Assembly (NCBI RefSeq): GCF_023887685.1
Contig: NZ_JAMWMR010000035.1
Location: 1-55,677, forward strand
Length of the DNA stretch: 55,677 nt
Origin: Streptomyces macrolidinus
GTDB lineage: Bacteria > Actinomycetota > Actinomycetes > Streptomycetales > Streptomycetaceae
Direction of reading: 5' to 3'
Part shown: in pieces, positions 26,196 through 33,229 of the stretch
Numbering within the stretch: position 1 is the stretch's first letter
Layout: each line of letters starts with the position of its first letter
Notes under the pieces: model-generated
The model's database searches: none
What the model was told of the DNA's origin: nothing
What the model saw: the letters and a program-made list of their open reading frames with translations, nothing else
Made by a program: the position numbers and the translations under genes

Positions 26196-26423
26196 GTGAA
26201 CGTTGCCGTGCAGCGGGTGCGTCTGGCGGGTACGGAGTACCGGGTGATCCGGCCGGCCAGACCGTTGCGGAACGGGGCGCTCTACAAGGCCCGTGGCCAT
26301 TACGAGATGTATGTGGAGCGGACGGACGGCAGACGCATCGGCACACTGTGGCTGCTGGCAGCGCGATCGCCGCGATCCTTGGTCTATCTGCCGATGCGTA
26401 CTGCTCCGACGATCCCCGACTGA
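26196..26423 (+). CDS. Hypothetical small protein
   Basis: From a GTG at 26196 the frame gives 75 residues with strong third-position G/C bias and a compact alternating-strand look: VRLAGTEYRVIRPARPLR, ALYKARGHYEMYVERTDGRR, GTLWLLAARSPRSLVYLP. I cannot place it in a family. No convincing binding site precedes the GTG, so the start may differ. The last eight residues lose codon bias, which may mean the true 3' end is missing. Its neighbours give no functional clue. Confidence 0.35.
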   Translation: MNVAVQRVRLAGTEYRVIRPARPLRNGALYKARGHYEMYVERTDGRRIGTLWLLAARSPRSLVYLPMRTAPTIPD

Positions 26424-26888
26424 GCAGGCGAGCAGCCCCTGGACCTCGTACTGGCCCCCCGCACCTTCCTGATCTCGAGGCCGACTACAACGTTCCCGAC
26501 GACCCGAAGGAGGCGAACAAGTTCCTCCTTCGCAAGGACGTATACGCCGAGACGCTGCTACTGACCGGCGGAACCGCAGCCTTCCGGGAGGGAGCAAAGG
26601 GCATATTCGCCGTCACGAAAGACGGGCCGCCCGCCGCCGCCACCGGGCTCTACCTTCCGGTCGGATGCAACTACCACGTCTGCCGAGCCATCTACGACTG
26701 GGACTCAACTCCCCATTCCCGGAACTGGGTTCAATTACATGTGGCGTTCTGCCCGCAATGGGCAAGATGACGACCTGCTGGACGATCAGCATCCGGACCA
26801 GCAGCATGTCCGCGACCAGATCACCTCCGCGGCGCGAGACCTTCTCGCCAGGGAAGCGCACCAGAACCGCGGTGCCGGGGGCTGCTGA
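26348..26888 (+). pseudogene. Unrecognised coding-like stretch, apparently frameshifted
   Basis: Between about 26460 and 26710 one frame reads DYNVPDDPKEANKFLLRKD, VYAETLLLTGGTAAFREGAK and GLYLPVGCNYHVCRAIYDWD, with good codon bias, and stops at 26770. A second frame then continues with NYMWRSARNGQDDDLLDDQH and DQITSAARDLLAREAHQNRG to a stop at 26888. This suggests one gene interrupted near 26715. I do not recognise the family. The start is unclear, and the earliest part of the first frame overlaps the preceding hypothetical gene. No mobile element features are visible. Confidence 0.3.
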
Positions 26889-27040
26889 TGATCTGATCGG
26901 CGACTGCGGCGCCGGAACGTCCCACTTGCTCATCGCTCCGGGCAGGTTCCTGCTCGATGGTCCGCCGTTCTCCGGGCGACGGGCCGTCACCGTAGGGTAG
27001 GGCCTTCCCAACCTCGAACGCTCATCAGAGGATCGGTCAC

Positions 27041-27574
27041 ATGATGGCCTTCGCTCCCCCTGTCCGGCTCTGGTTGCTCCCCAATGCCCTCCTGCTCGTC
27101 GTGCTGTCGACTTGGGGCGCGCTCCGCTACCCACGCCTACCAGGGCGGATACCGAAGCACATCGGGGTCCATGGAGTGGACGCCTGGACGGACAGGTCGA
27201 TCGGCAGCGCGTTCGTGTTGGTCTTCGTGTATGCGGGAGTGACGGTGTTGATGGCCGGCTGTGCGGAGCTGACGCTGCGGCTGACACCACGCGATGAGTT
27301 ATCGAACGCCAACGCCGCACCGTTTGCTGCCGTACAGACAACATCGTCCCTGCTCAACAGGCCCGGCAGCCGCGTCACGGCACGCCGGATCGCACGCGCC
27401 CTGCTGCTGCTCAACATTTGCATCGGTATCTCCTTCCTCGCGGGCTGCGGTATGCTCTGGCGTTCCACGCCGGACTCGAACGTGCCCGCATGGCTCCTCG
27501 CGGCGATGCCTCTGCCAGTCCTCGTCGGCACTGCGGTGACGGTCGCTGCGGCCGTGCGCGACCGGAAGCGGTGA
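27041..27574 (+). CDS. DUF1648 membrane protein
   Basis: A 177-residue protein with four membrane helices (about residues 10-28, 58-77, 125-143, 152-172). Between helices 1 and 2 it has YPRLPGRIPKHIGVHGVDAWTDRS, which is the DUF1648 signature (leading Pro, then His-Phe/Ile-Gly and a Asp-x-Trp turn). DUF1648 proteins include SdpI-like immunity and regulatory proteins in Bacillus, but this one lacks the rest of SdpI. A second ATG follows immediately, so the start is 27041 or 27044. It stands alone between unrecognised sequence and an IS remnant. Confidence 0.75.
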   Translation: MMAFAPPVRLWLLPNALLLVVLSTWGALRYPRLPGRIPKHIGVHGVDAWTDRSIGSAFVLVFVYAGVTVLMAGCAELTLRLTPRDELSNANAAPFAAVQTTSSLLNRPGSRVTARRIARALLLLNICIGISFLAGCGMLWRSTPDSNVPAWLLAAMPLPVLVGTAVTVAAAVRDRKR

Positions 27575-27584
27575 GCCCGTTCAT

Positions 27585-27693
27585 TGCGGCCCAACGCGCC
27601 CTGGATTGCGGCGACTTCTGCCTGCTCTCGTAGTCCCGCACGAGCCGTCGGAACAGCATGAGGATGCCGTACGGCCGCTCCACGATCCGCCCC
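27585..27693 (-). mobile_element. IS5-family transposase, C-terminal remnant
   Basis: The minus strand reads RIVERPYGILMLFRRLVRDYES, which matches the C-terminal catalytic-Glu region of IS5-type transposases (xVERxxxWLxxxRRLxRDYE). The Glu is present but the conserved Trp is replaced, and the end (KSPQSRARWAAMN) is degenerate. No inverted repeats or start are seen. Only about 36 residues survive. Confidence 0.6.
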
Positions 27694-27737
27694 CGAGTCG
27701 AGGGTCGATCACGCTCAGGCGAAGCACGCCCCTCGCG

Positions 27738-28550
27738 TCAGGGTTTCAAGGCCACGGCGCCGAATTGGGGAACCGCGCCGGGCGCGCCCGTATCGGGGCG
27801 CCACTGCGCGCAGGACACCAGACCCGGCTCGACCAGATCCAGCCCCTCGAAGAAGGCGGCGATCTCGGCGCGGGGGCGGGCGGTGATCGGCGGTGTGGCG
27901 TTCTCGTTCCAGAACGCCATGGCCGCCACATTGCCCTCGCCACCGAGGTCGGCGTCGAAGGTGGGATGCGTCAGGGCCAGGAAGCTGCCCGAGGGGACCG
28001 CGTTCATCACACGGCGGACGATGTCACACGCGGTGTCGGTGTCCAGTACGAAGTTGAGGATGCCGAGCATCATGACCGCGACCGGCTCGTCGAAGTCCAG
28101 GGTGGCGGCGGCGCGTTCGACGATGGCGTCCACGTCGTGCACGTCCGCGTCGATGTAGTCGGTGACACCCTCGGGGGAACTGGTCAGCAGGCTACGGGCG
28201 TGGGCCAGGACGATCGGGTCGTTGTCGACGTACACGACCTTCGACGCGGGAGCGATCCGCTGCGCCGTCTCGTGGGTGTTGTCGACCGTCGGAAGCCCGG
28301 TACCGATGTCGAGGAACTGGCGCACCCCGCGTTCGGCGGCCAGGAAGCGGACCGCCCGCCCGAGGAACTCGCGGTCCGCGCGGGCCACATCGCGGATCAC
28401 CGGGAACATCCCGGCCACGTGCCCGCCGACCTGCTCGTCGACCTCGTCATGCTCCTTGCCGCCCAACCAGTAGTTCCACACACGCGCGTTGTGCGCCACA
28501 CCGGTGTTCACCCTTGGCGTCTCGACCGACGAGGTGCGGCTCTCACTCAC
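27738..28550 (-). CDS. DUF574-type SAM-dependent methyltransferase
   Basis: A 270-residue member of the actinobacterial S-adenosyl methyltransferase family (DUF574). It starts with VNTGVAHNARVWNYWLGGKEH, then DIGTGLPTVDNTHETAQ (SAM motif I, near residue 78), VYVDNDPIVLAHARSLL (acidic loop Asp), DADVHDVDAI and MMLGILNFV. These proteins are abundant in Streptomyces and their substrates are unknown. The GTG at 28550 has GGGAG eight bases upstream. The gene is intact and lies between an IS5 remnant and an O-methyltransferase gene on the same strand, 170 bases apart. Whether it belongs to the phenylglycine locus is open. Confidence 0.88.
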   Translation of the reverse strand: MSESRTSSVETPRVNTGVAHNARVWNYWLGGKEHDEVDEQVGGHVAGMFPVIRDVARADREFLGRAVRFLAAERGVRQFLDIGTGLPTVDNTHETAQRIAPASKVVYVDNDPIVLAHARSLLTSSPEGVTDYIDADVHDVDAIVERAAATLDFDEPVAVMMLGILNFVLDTDTACDIVRRVMNAVPSGSFLALTHPTFDADLGGEGNVAAMAFWNENATPPITARPRAEIAAFFEGLDLVEPGLVSCAQWRPDTGAPGAVPQFGAVALKP

Positions 28551-28720
28551 GTCTGCGCTCCCGTTCGTCTCGTCGTGTGGCACCTTCACACATCCGCCGC
28601 CATTGTGCCTCGTGCCGATCACGGTGTCCCGGGAATGGGCCGATCTCGCGCCCCGCCCCGCCCCGGCCATCCCACCGCAGTCTGCAACTGCGCCCGGCGC
28701 CGAACCGACGTCGCTGTTCG

Positions 28721-29770
28721 TCAAACCGGGCTGGTGCGCGCTTCGATGACGCTGAAGAAGGAGTCCGGAAGCGGAGTGACGTCCGAGATGTGCAGTCCCG
28801 CACGCTGGAGCAGGGACCGGTACTGATCCAACGTGCGTTCGCGACCGCCGAGGACAACCATCATGCCCAGGTCGCTCCACCAGGCCGGATGCGGTTCGCT
28901 CGAGTCCGGCAGGAGCATTTCGCAGATGAGCAAGCGGCCGTCCGCGGGGAGTGACTCACTGCTCCGGGTCAAGATGGTGATGGCATCGTCGTCCTCCCAG
29001 TCGTGCAGGACACTGCACATGAGGTGTGCGTCGGCTCCCTCGGGGATCTCCTTGAAGAAGTCGCCCGCCGCCACCTGGCAACGGTCCCGGAGCGGGGCGA
29101 GTTTCCCTGAGAGTTCGGCCCGCTCGACGACGCTGGGCCGGTCGAAGAGGACTCCGCTGAGGTGCGGGTTGGCCGTGAGGATCGAGGTGAGCACGGCGCC
29201 CTTCCCACCGCCGATGTCGAGGACACAGTGGGTGTCGTTCCAGGCGGGGAGGGTGGCGAGGACCGAGTAGAGGCGGCTCGCCCGTTCCCGCATGCGTTCG
29301 TCGAACATGGCGCCCAACTGTTCGTTGTGATCCTTGTGGGCGAAGAATCCGGCACCGAACTCGCTCTCGAAGGCGGGTCGGCCGGTGGCGATGGTGTCGA
29401 CCGCGCCGAGCCAGGCCCGGTACGACTCGACGTTGCTGAGGGTTGCCCGCATCGATACGGGTGAGTCGGTCTGCAGAAGTCGGCCCAACTCGGTGAGGGA
29501 GAACCGGCCCTCGCCTTCGTCGGTGAAGAACCCACAACTGGCGAGGGTTCGCAGGAGGCGTTCCAGCGCCCCGGGTGCCACGCCGAGCGACTGGGCAAGG
29601 TGCTCAACATCCCTTGCGGAGTCGGTGAATTCATCCGCGATCGCTAGGTGCCCTGCGACGGACAGCGCGTACGGCAGTACGGCGACGATGCTGTCGTCGG
29701 CCATGCGGAGGAAATCGCGGACCACCGGGTCGGTCGCCGTGGCTATGACGCTCTCTCTGTCGGTATTCAC
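28721..29770 (-). CDS. O-methyltransferase (ASMT/plant-type small-molecule OMT fold)
   Basis: A 349-residue dimeric-type O-methyltransferase. The N-terminal winged-helix dimerisation domain contains PYALSVAGHLAIADEF and LGVAPGALERLLRTLASCGFF. The Rossmann domain contains VLDIGGGKGAVLTSILTANP near residue 184, FDRPSVVE, AAGDFFKEIPEGADAHLMCSVLHDWEDD near 246 (catalytic-His position in LHDW) and LLICEMLLP. Such enzymes methylate phenolic hydroxyls of secondary metabolites. Start is a GTG at 29770. Downstream of the ATP-grasp gene on the same strand, it could methylate the phenol of a hydroxyphenylglycine product; this is inference from position. Confidence 0.88.
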   Translation of the reverse strand: MNTDRESVIATATDPVVRDFLRMADDSIVAVLPYALSVAGHLAIADEFTDSARDVEHLAQSLGVAPGALERLLRTLASCGFFTDEGEGRFSLTELGRLLQTDSPVSMRATLSNVESYRAWLGAVDTIATGRPAFESEFGAGFFAHKDHNEQLGAMFDERMRERASRLYSVLATLPAWNDTHCVLDIGGGKGAVLTSILTANPHLSGVLFDRPSVVERAELSGKLAPLRDRCQVAAGDFFKEIPEGADAHLMCSVLHDWEDDDAITILTRSSESLPADGRLLICEMLLPDSSEPHPAWWSDLGMMVVLGGRERTLDQYRSLLQRAGLHISDVTPLPDSFFSVIEARTSPV

Positions 29771-29787
29771 CTGGCGGGGCCTTCCGT

Positions 29788-29807
29788 TCAGTACGTCTCA
29801 GTACGTC
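29788..29807. repeat. Perfect 10-bp tandem repeat upstream of the O-methyltransferase
   Basis: TCAGTACGTC occurs twice in immediate succession, 17 bases before the OMT start on its strand, overlapping the likely leader. Confidence 0.8.
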
Positions 29808-30018
29808 GGATCGGTGGCGGTCGTTGTTCAGGAGTTCGCGCCTGTTGAGGAGTTGGCCTCGCCATGGCATCCGCCAGGCTCTTCGGGCACATGCCGACGG
29901 TCACCGGGCACGACGGCGGAGGCAGGCGGCTCAAGGGGAGTTCGGTCCTTCGCCGAAGGAGGTTCCGCGCCCGGTCAGCGGCGGTCATCGCCGTTCGGAC
30001 GCTCCGGGCATGAGGCAG

Positions 30019-30114
30019 TCAGTCGGCATAACGACCATCGCGCCGTTCAAGTGGCTCCTCACCCATAGCTGAGAATTCCACCGCGATCCAGGAGGATGTT
30101 TCCTCCGACGCCAT
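30019..30114 (-). CDS. Candidate 31-residue peptide ORF behind the ATP-grasp gene
   Basis: Twenty bases after the ATP-grasp stop, on the same strand, an ATG opens MASEETSSWIAVEFSAMGEE followed by PLERRDGRYAD and a stop. The peptide is acidic, Ser/Thr/Glu-rich and ends in a charged GRYAD tail. AGGGGG upstream is further from the ATG (about 17 bases) than ideal, so translation is uncertain. ATP-grasp enzymes often sit beside their peptide substrates, so it is a candidate partner. It could also be chance, and no known precursor motif is recognised. Confidence 0.3.
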   Translation of the reverse strand: MASEETSSWIAVEFSAMGEEPLERRDGRYAD

Positions 30115-30134
30115 GGACAGGCAGCAAGGACCCC

Positions 30135-31322
30135 CTACGAGCGCGACGCGACCCTCTCCGCGCCGCCGGTCACATTGAATCGGACGATGTCGCGGACCTT
30201 CTTCTCCAGTTCGGGTTCGCTCGGGGCGGACACAAGTGCCTGACCGACAAGGCCATAAGGGCCGGTCGGCGCATCGGGTGACGAGTCGTAGTTGATTTCG
30301 TCGAACTGGAAGGCACGCTCGAAATCCTCCTGGGTCAGATGTCCGCTGTCGGGACGCCGCAGGAGGATGCATCCGTAGAAACGGTCGGGCGCTCCGTCGC
30401 GTCCCGTCTGAGTCGGCGGCTCACCGAGTGCCAGACCGATCTCGACATCGAACAGATCGACACCGTATGTCTTTTCATAGATCTGCGGGGAGAGCCCACC
30501 AGGAATTCGAATGGCGCACTCGCCGAACGTGAGGGCCGTCTCCTCCTCGAAGATCTCCAGGTGGAAGACGCAGTCGGGAGCGCCGAGGCTCCCGAGGACC
30601 TGGCGGGCGATGGTCTCGGACTGCTGGAACAGCTCGGGGTGGAGCCTTCTCTCCAGCACCCATGCGGCGAGGGTCCCGTCCTGGGCGGCGTCGACCGGCG
30701 CGTCATGGTAGCGACCCATCGCGGACCACTGGAGCTCACCGGCTCTCCAGATGCCGTCGATATAGACCTCCGGTCCGTCGACGACCGACTCGGCCACGGT
30801 CTCCACATCCGACGTCCCCGAGAAGAGCGCGAGGGCTCGTTCGTATTCCTCGGGGGAACGGATGATGCTCGTACGCAGGGCGCCGGCCCCGGCCGCCGGT
30901 TTGACGACGAAGACCTTGCCCAGATCATCGACGAGTTGCTGGTAAGAGGTGCCTCTCGCTACGTGTCGACAACGCGCCCGCCGGACCTCGGGAGGAAGTC
31001 CGCTCTTCTGGAGATACTTGTCACGGAAAGAGAGAACGGTGCGCGAATCCGTATTTCCAGGAAGGTTCAACTGCTGTCGCAGGCAGGCTGCGGTGAACAC
31101 TCCCATCTCATGGACGGACAGGGCGCCGACCACGTCATCGACCCCTCGGGCGAGCACCGCACGCAGTACTTCCTGAGCATTCTCGAAATCGGTGACCCAG
31201 CAGGATTCCCGGTCGTCCGGTGCACCCCTGGGAGGCTGGACCACATAGAAAGGATTCAGACCGCGGCGTCGCAGCGCCTGGTCGAGATCGCCTCGATATC
31301 CGATGACGATCATTGTCGACAT
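30135..31322 (-). CDS. ATP-grasp domain ligase
   Basis: A 395-residue carboxylate-amine ligase that would activate a carboxyl group as acyl phosphate and couple it to an amine. The N-terminal Rossmann-like part is MIVIGYRGDLDQALRRRGL. The ATP-grasp part has KVFVVKPAAGAGALRTSIIR (ATP-binding Lys, glycine-rich loop) near residue 145, HLEIFEE and FGECAIRIPGGLSPQ near 245-270, which carry the Mg-binding Glu/Asn positions in variant form. Size and layout resemble amino-acid ligases and peptide ligases rather than the smaller graspetide enzymes. Codon third positions are less GC-rich than in neighbouring genes, suggesting transfer. The start at 31322 has GGGGGCGAG upstream. It is divergent from hmaS across an IS remnant. 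Confidence 0.85.
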   Translation of the reverse strand: MSTMIVIGYRGDLDQALRRRGLNPFYVVQPPRGAPDDRESCWVTDFENAQEVLRAVLARGVDDVVGALSVHEMGVFTAACLRQQLNLPGNTDSRTVLSFRDKYLQKSGLPPEVRRARCRHVARGTSYQQLVDDLGKVFVVKPAAGAGALRTSIIRSPEEYERALALFSGTSDVETVAESVVDGPEVYIDGIWRAGELQWSAMGRYHDAPVDAAQDGTLAAWVLERRLHPELFQQSETIARQVLGSLGAPDCVFHLEIFEEETALTFGECAIRIPGGLSPQIYEKTYGVDLFDVEIGLALGEPPTQTGRDGAPDRFYGCILLRRPDSGHLTQEDFERAFQFDEINYDSSPDAPTGPYGLVGQALVSAPSEPELEKKVRDIVRFNVTGGAERVASRS

Positions 31323-31578
31323 ACTCGCCCCCGTATTTGATTCAGACGACCGATGGACCGGACCGGATGAACTCTTTTGCCTTGCCCGAGGATGGCACGC
31401 TGGCATCGTTGCATAGGAACCCTGGGATGTGGACACACGAAGACATGATCATTTACCCGGATGCCGTGACAAAGATCACAGCATAATGCGCGGATGTGAA
31501 ATCACGGGCGACAACTCCGACCATGAATTCCACCATTACCGGCAAACACGGCAAGTGACGGCCAGGGGCGGTCGACTC
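31323..31578. other. Low-GC upstream region of the ATP-grasp gene
   Basis: No gene is recognised here. The stretch is more AT-rich than the rest of the window (e.g. around 31440-31540) and must contain the ATP-grasp promoter on the minus strand. It borders an IS5-like remnant. Confidence 0.4.
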
Positions 31579-31760
31579 CCCCCATTCGACGCGAACGGAC
31601 TGCCTCTCGTCATCGGTGTCTCGGCCCGGAAAGCCCATGGCGGAGAAGGGATGAAGCCGGTGGTCAGCCCTGGATACGAGCGGCGTCCACGGAGCTACCC
31701 GGCCTTCCCCGGTCTCGCCGCTGCCCGGTGCTGCTCCAAACGTCTCGTTCGCCTCACCCC
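31579..31760 (+). mobile_element. IS5-family transposase remnant with internal deletion
   Basis: The plus strand reads FDANGLPLVIGVSARKAHGG and MKPVV, matching the central strand of IS5/IS1647-like transposases. It then jumps directly to GYERRPRSYPAFPGLAAARC and SKRLVRLT, the normal C-terminal end. About 90 residues between them, including a catalytic region, are missing. No terminal repeats are visible. Confidence 0.65.
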
Positions 31761-31920
31761 ACAGGGCACCAACTTATGGATGAGCGCGCATCGTTGTCGT
31801 ACTCTGTGAGCGCCTGATCACGCGACAACACGTTTCGCGGCCTTCCGATGAACTCCAGCGACCGGTTTCATCGACGCTGCGCGTGGTCGTGTTCGCCGAC
31901 TGCCGCTTTCGGAGGTTCCG

Positions 31921-32138
31921 GTGAGGAAGTACTGCACGTACTACCCGTTGGACTTGGCCGAGTTCACCGGCAAGAAGGTCCTCATCGGCGCCGAATCCTC
32001 CGGCATCGACCCCACACATCGACGGCACGTACCGAGGACCGGTACCAGGTCGACAGATCAACGGAGTTCATGACCTGGTGCCAGGTCCCCGGCAGCAAGG
32101 CCGGGCACCTTTGCGGCCGGCAGGAGTGGCACTGGTAG
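31921..32138 (+). pseudogene. Hypothetical small protein, broken by small indels
   Basis: A GTG at 31921 follows a perfect GGAGG at the right distance. The first frame reads RKYCTYYPLDLAEFTGKKVL and IGAESSGIDPT. The reading then has to shift near 32013 to give HIDGTYR and again near 32033 to give EDRYQVDRSTEFMTWCQVPG, ending SKAGHLCGRQEWHW. Joined, it is a neat protein of about 73 residues with three cysteines. I do not know its function. It sits just upstream of hmaS but has its own ribosome site. Confidence 0.45.
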
Positions 32139-32179
32139 CCGATCAACATCCCGTCATCGGTCCTTCAGGAGGTACTTCT

Positions 32180-33229
32180 ATGTCGGTGCACGACATAGCG
32201 CACGTCGAGCTGTACACGAAAGACGCACCTTCCGCCGTCGACCACTTCGTCACCGGGATGGGCTTCCTCCGCGTCGCGGACGCCGTGCAGCCCGACCGGA
32301 GTTCCGTCCTGCTGCGGCAGGGCACGACACAGCTGATCGTCACCTCGGGCCGGGGAATCTCGACCTTCCTCGACCAACACGGCGACGGCATCGCCGACAT
32401 CGCACTGACCTGCGACGACGCGGCGGAGACCCGCTCCGCGGCAGTGGCGGCCGGTGCCAAGCCGCTCGACGCCGAGTACGGCCACCCGGTCGTGTCCGGA
32501 TTCGGCGACGTCACCCACACCCTGCTGCCGCACCACGACGACGCCGCGGAACCCGCCCTGCCCCCGGGCCGCCCTTGGGTGGCCGCGCCCGAGCCACCGG
32601 CCGAACCGCCTTCCGAACCGCCGGCCGAACCCACGGGCCGGATCCGGTTGCTCGACCATGTCGCCGTCTGCATCGAGGGCAACCGGCTGACCGAGTACGC
32701 CGACTACTACCGGGACGCCTTCGGTATGGACCGCTACTCCTCCGAGTACGTCGCCGTCGGCGGACAGGCCATGGACTCGATCGTCGTCCGCAGCGCCTCC
32801 GGAGGAGTCACCTTCACCCTCGTCGCCCCCGACCTGACGAAGAACCCCGGGCAGCTCGACGCGTTCCTCGACCGCAACAGCGGTCCCGGCGTCCAGCATC
32901 TGGCCTTCCTGGTCGACGAGATCATCCCCACGGTACGTGAATTCCGGGACCGCGGCGTGGAGTTCCTCACCACCCCCGGCACGTACTACGACATGCTCGC
33001 CGAGCGATTCGCCGGAATGCGTGGGGAGATCGCCGAGTTGCGCGCCGGACAGATCCTCGCCGACCGCGACGAGTGGGGCTACCTCCTGCAGTTGTTCAGC
33101 CGCTCGCCCTACGAGCGCAACACCCTCTTCTACGAGCTCATCCAGCGCCAGGGTTCCCGGGGGTTCGGCAGCGCCAACATCCGCGCCCTGTACGAGGCCG
33201 TGGAACGCGACCACCTGGCCGCCCGATGA
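32180..33229 (+). CDS. hmaS: 4-hydroxymandelate synthase
   Basis: A 349-residue non-haem iron dioxygenase of the HPPD/HmaS family that turns 4-hydroxyphenylpyruvate into 4-hydroxymandelate. Two VOC modules are present: an N-terminal one (HDIAHVELYTKDAPSAVDHFV) and a catalytic one. The iron ligands are His in LLDHVAVCIEG near residue 160, His in PGVQHLAFLVDEI near 240, and Glu in TLFYELIQRQGSRGFG near 322. A Pro/Glu-rich linker (PEPPAEPPSEPPAEP) joins the modules. Length fits HmaS rather than the longer HPPD, and coupling to a hydroxymandelate oxidase/HpgT fusion by an ATGA overlap makes HmaS the strong reading. AGGAGGT precedes the ATG by six bases. Confidence 0.88.
   Translation: MSVHDIAHVELYTKDAPSAVDHFVTGMGFLRVADAVQPDRSSVLLRQGTTQLIVTSGRGISTFLDQHGDGIADIALTCDDAAETRSAAVAAGAKPLDAEYGHPVVSGFGDVTHTLLPHHDDAAEPALPPGRPWVAAPEPPAEPPSEPPAEPTGRIRLLDHVAVCIEGNRLTEYADYYRDAFGMDRYSSEYVAVGGQAMDSIVVRSASGGVTFTLVAPDLTKNPGQLDAFLDRNSGPGVQHLAFLVDEIIPTVREFRDRGVEFLTTPGTYYDMLAERFAGMRGEIAELRAGQILADRDEWGYLLQLFSRSPYERNTLFYELIQRQGSRGFGSANIRALYEAVERDHLAAR

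Noticed and set aside
30135..31322. ATP-grasp gene as a graspetide (omega-ester peptide) synthetase
   Set aside because: It is longer than typical graspetide enzymes and the nearby 31-residue frame lacks the repeated Thr/Ser and Glu/Asp pattern of such precursors; kept as a general ATP-grasp ligase.
32180..33229. hmaS as an ordinary tyrosine-catabolic HPPD
   Set aside because: Translational coupling to a hydroxymandelate oxidase/HpgT fusion and the shorter length favour hydroxymandelate synthase, though residues distinguishing the two were not checked by alignment.
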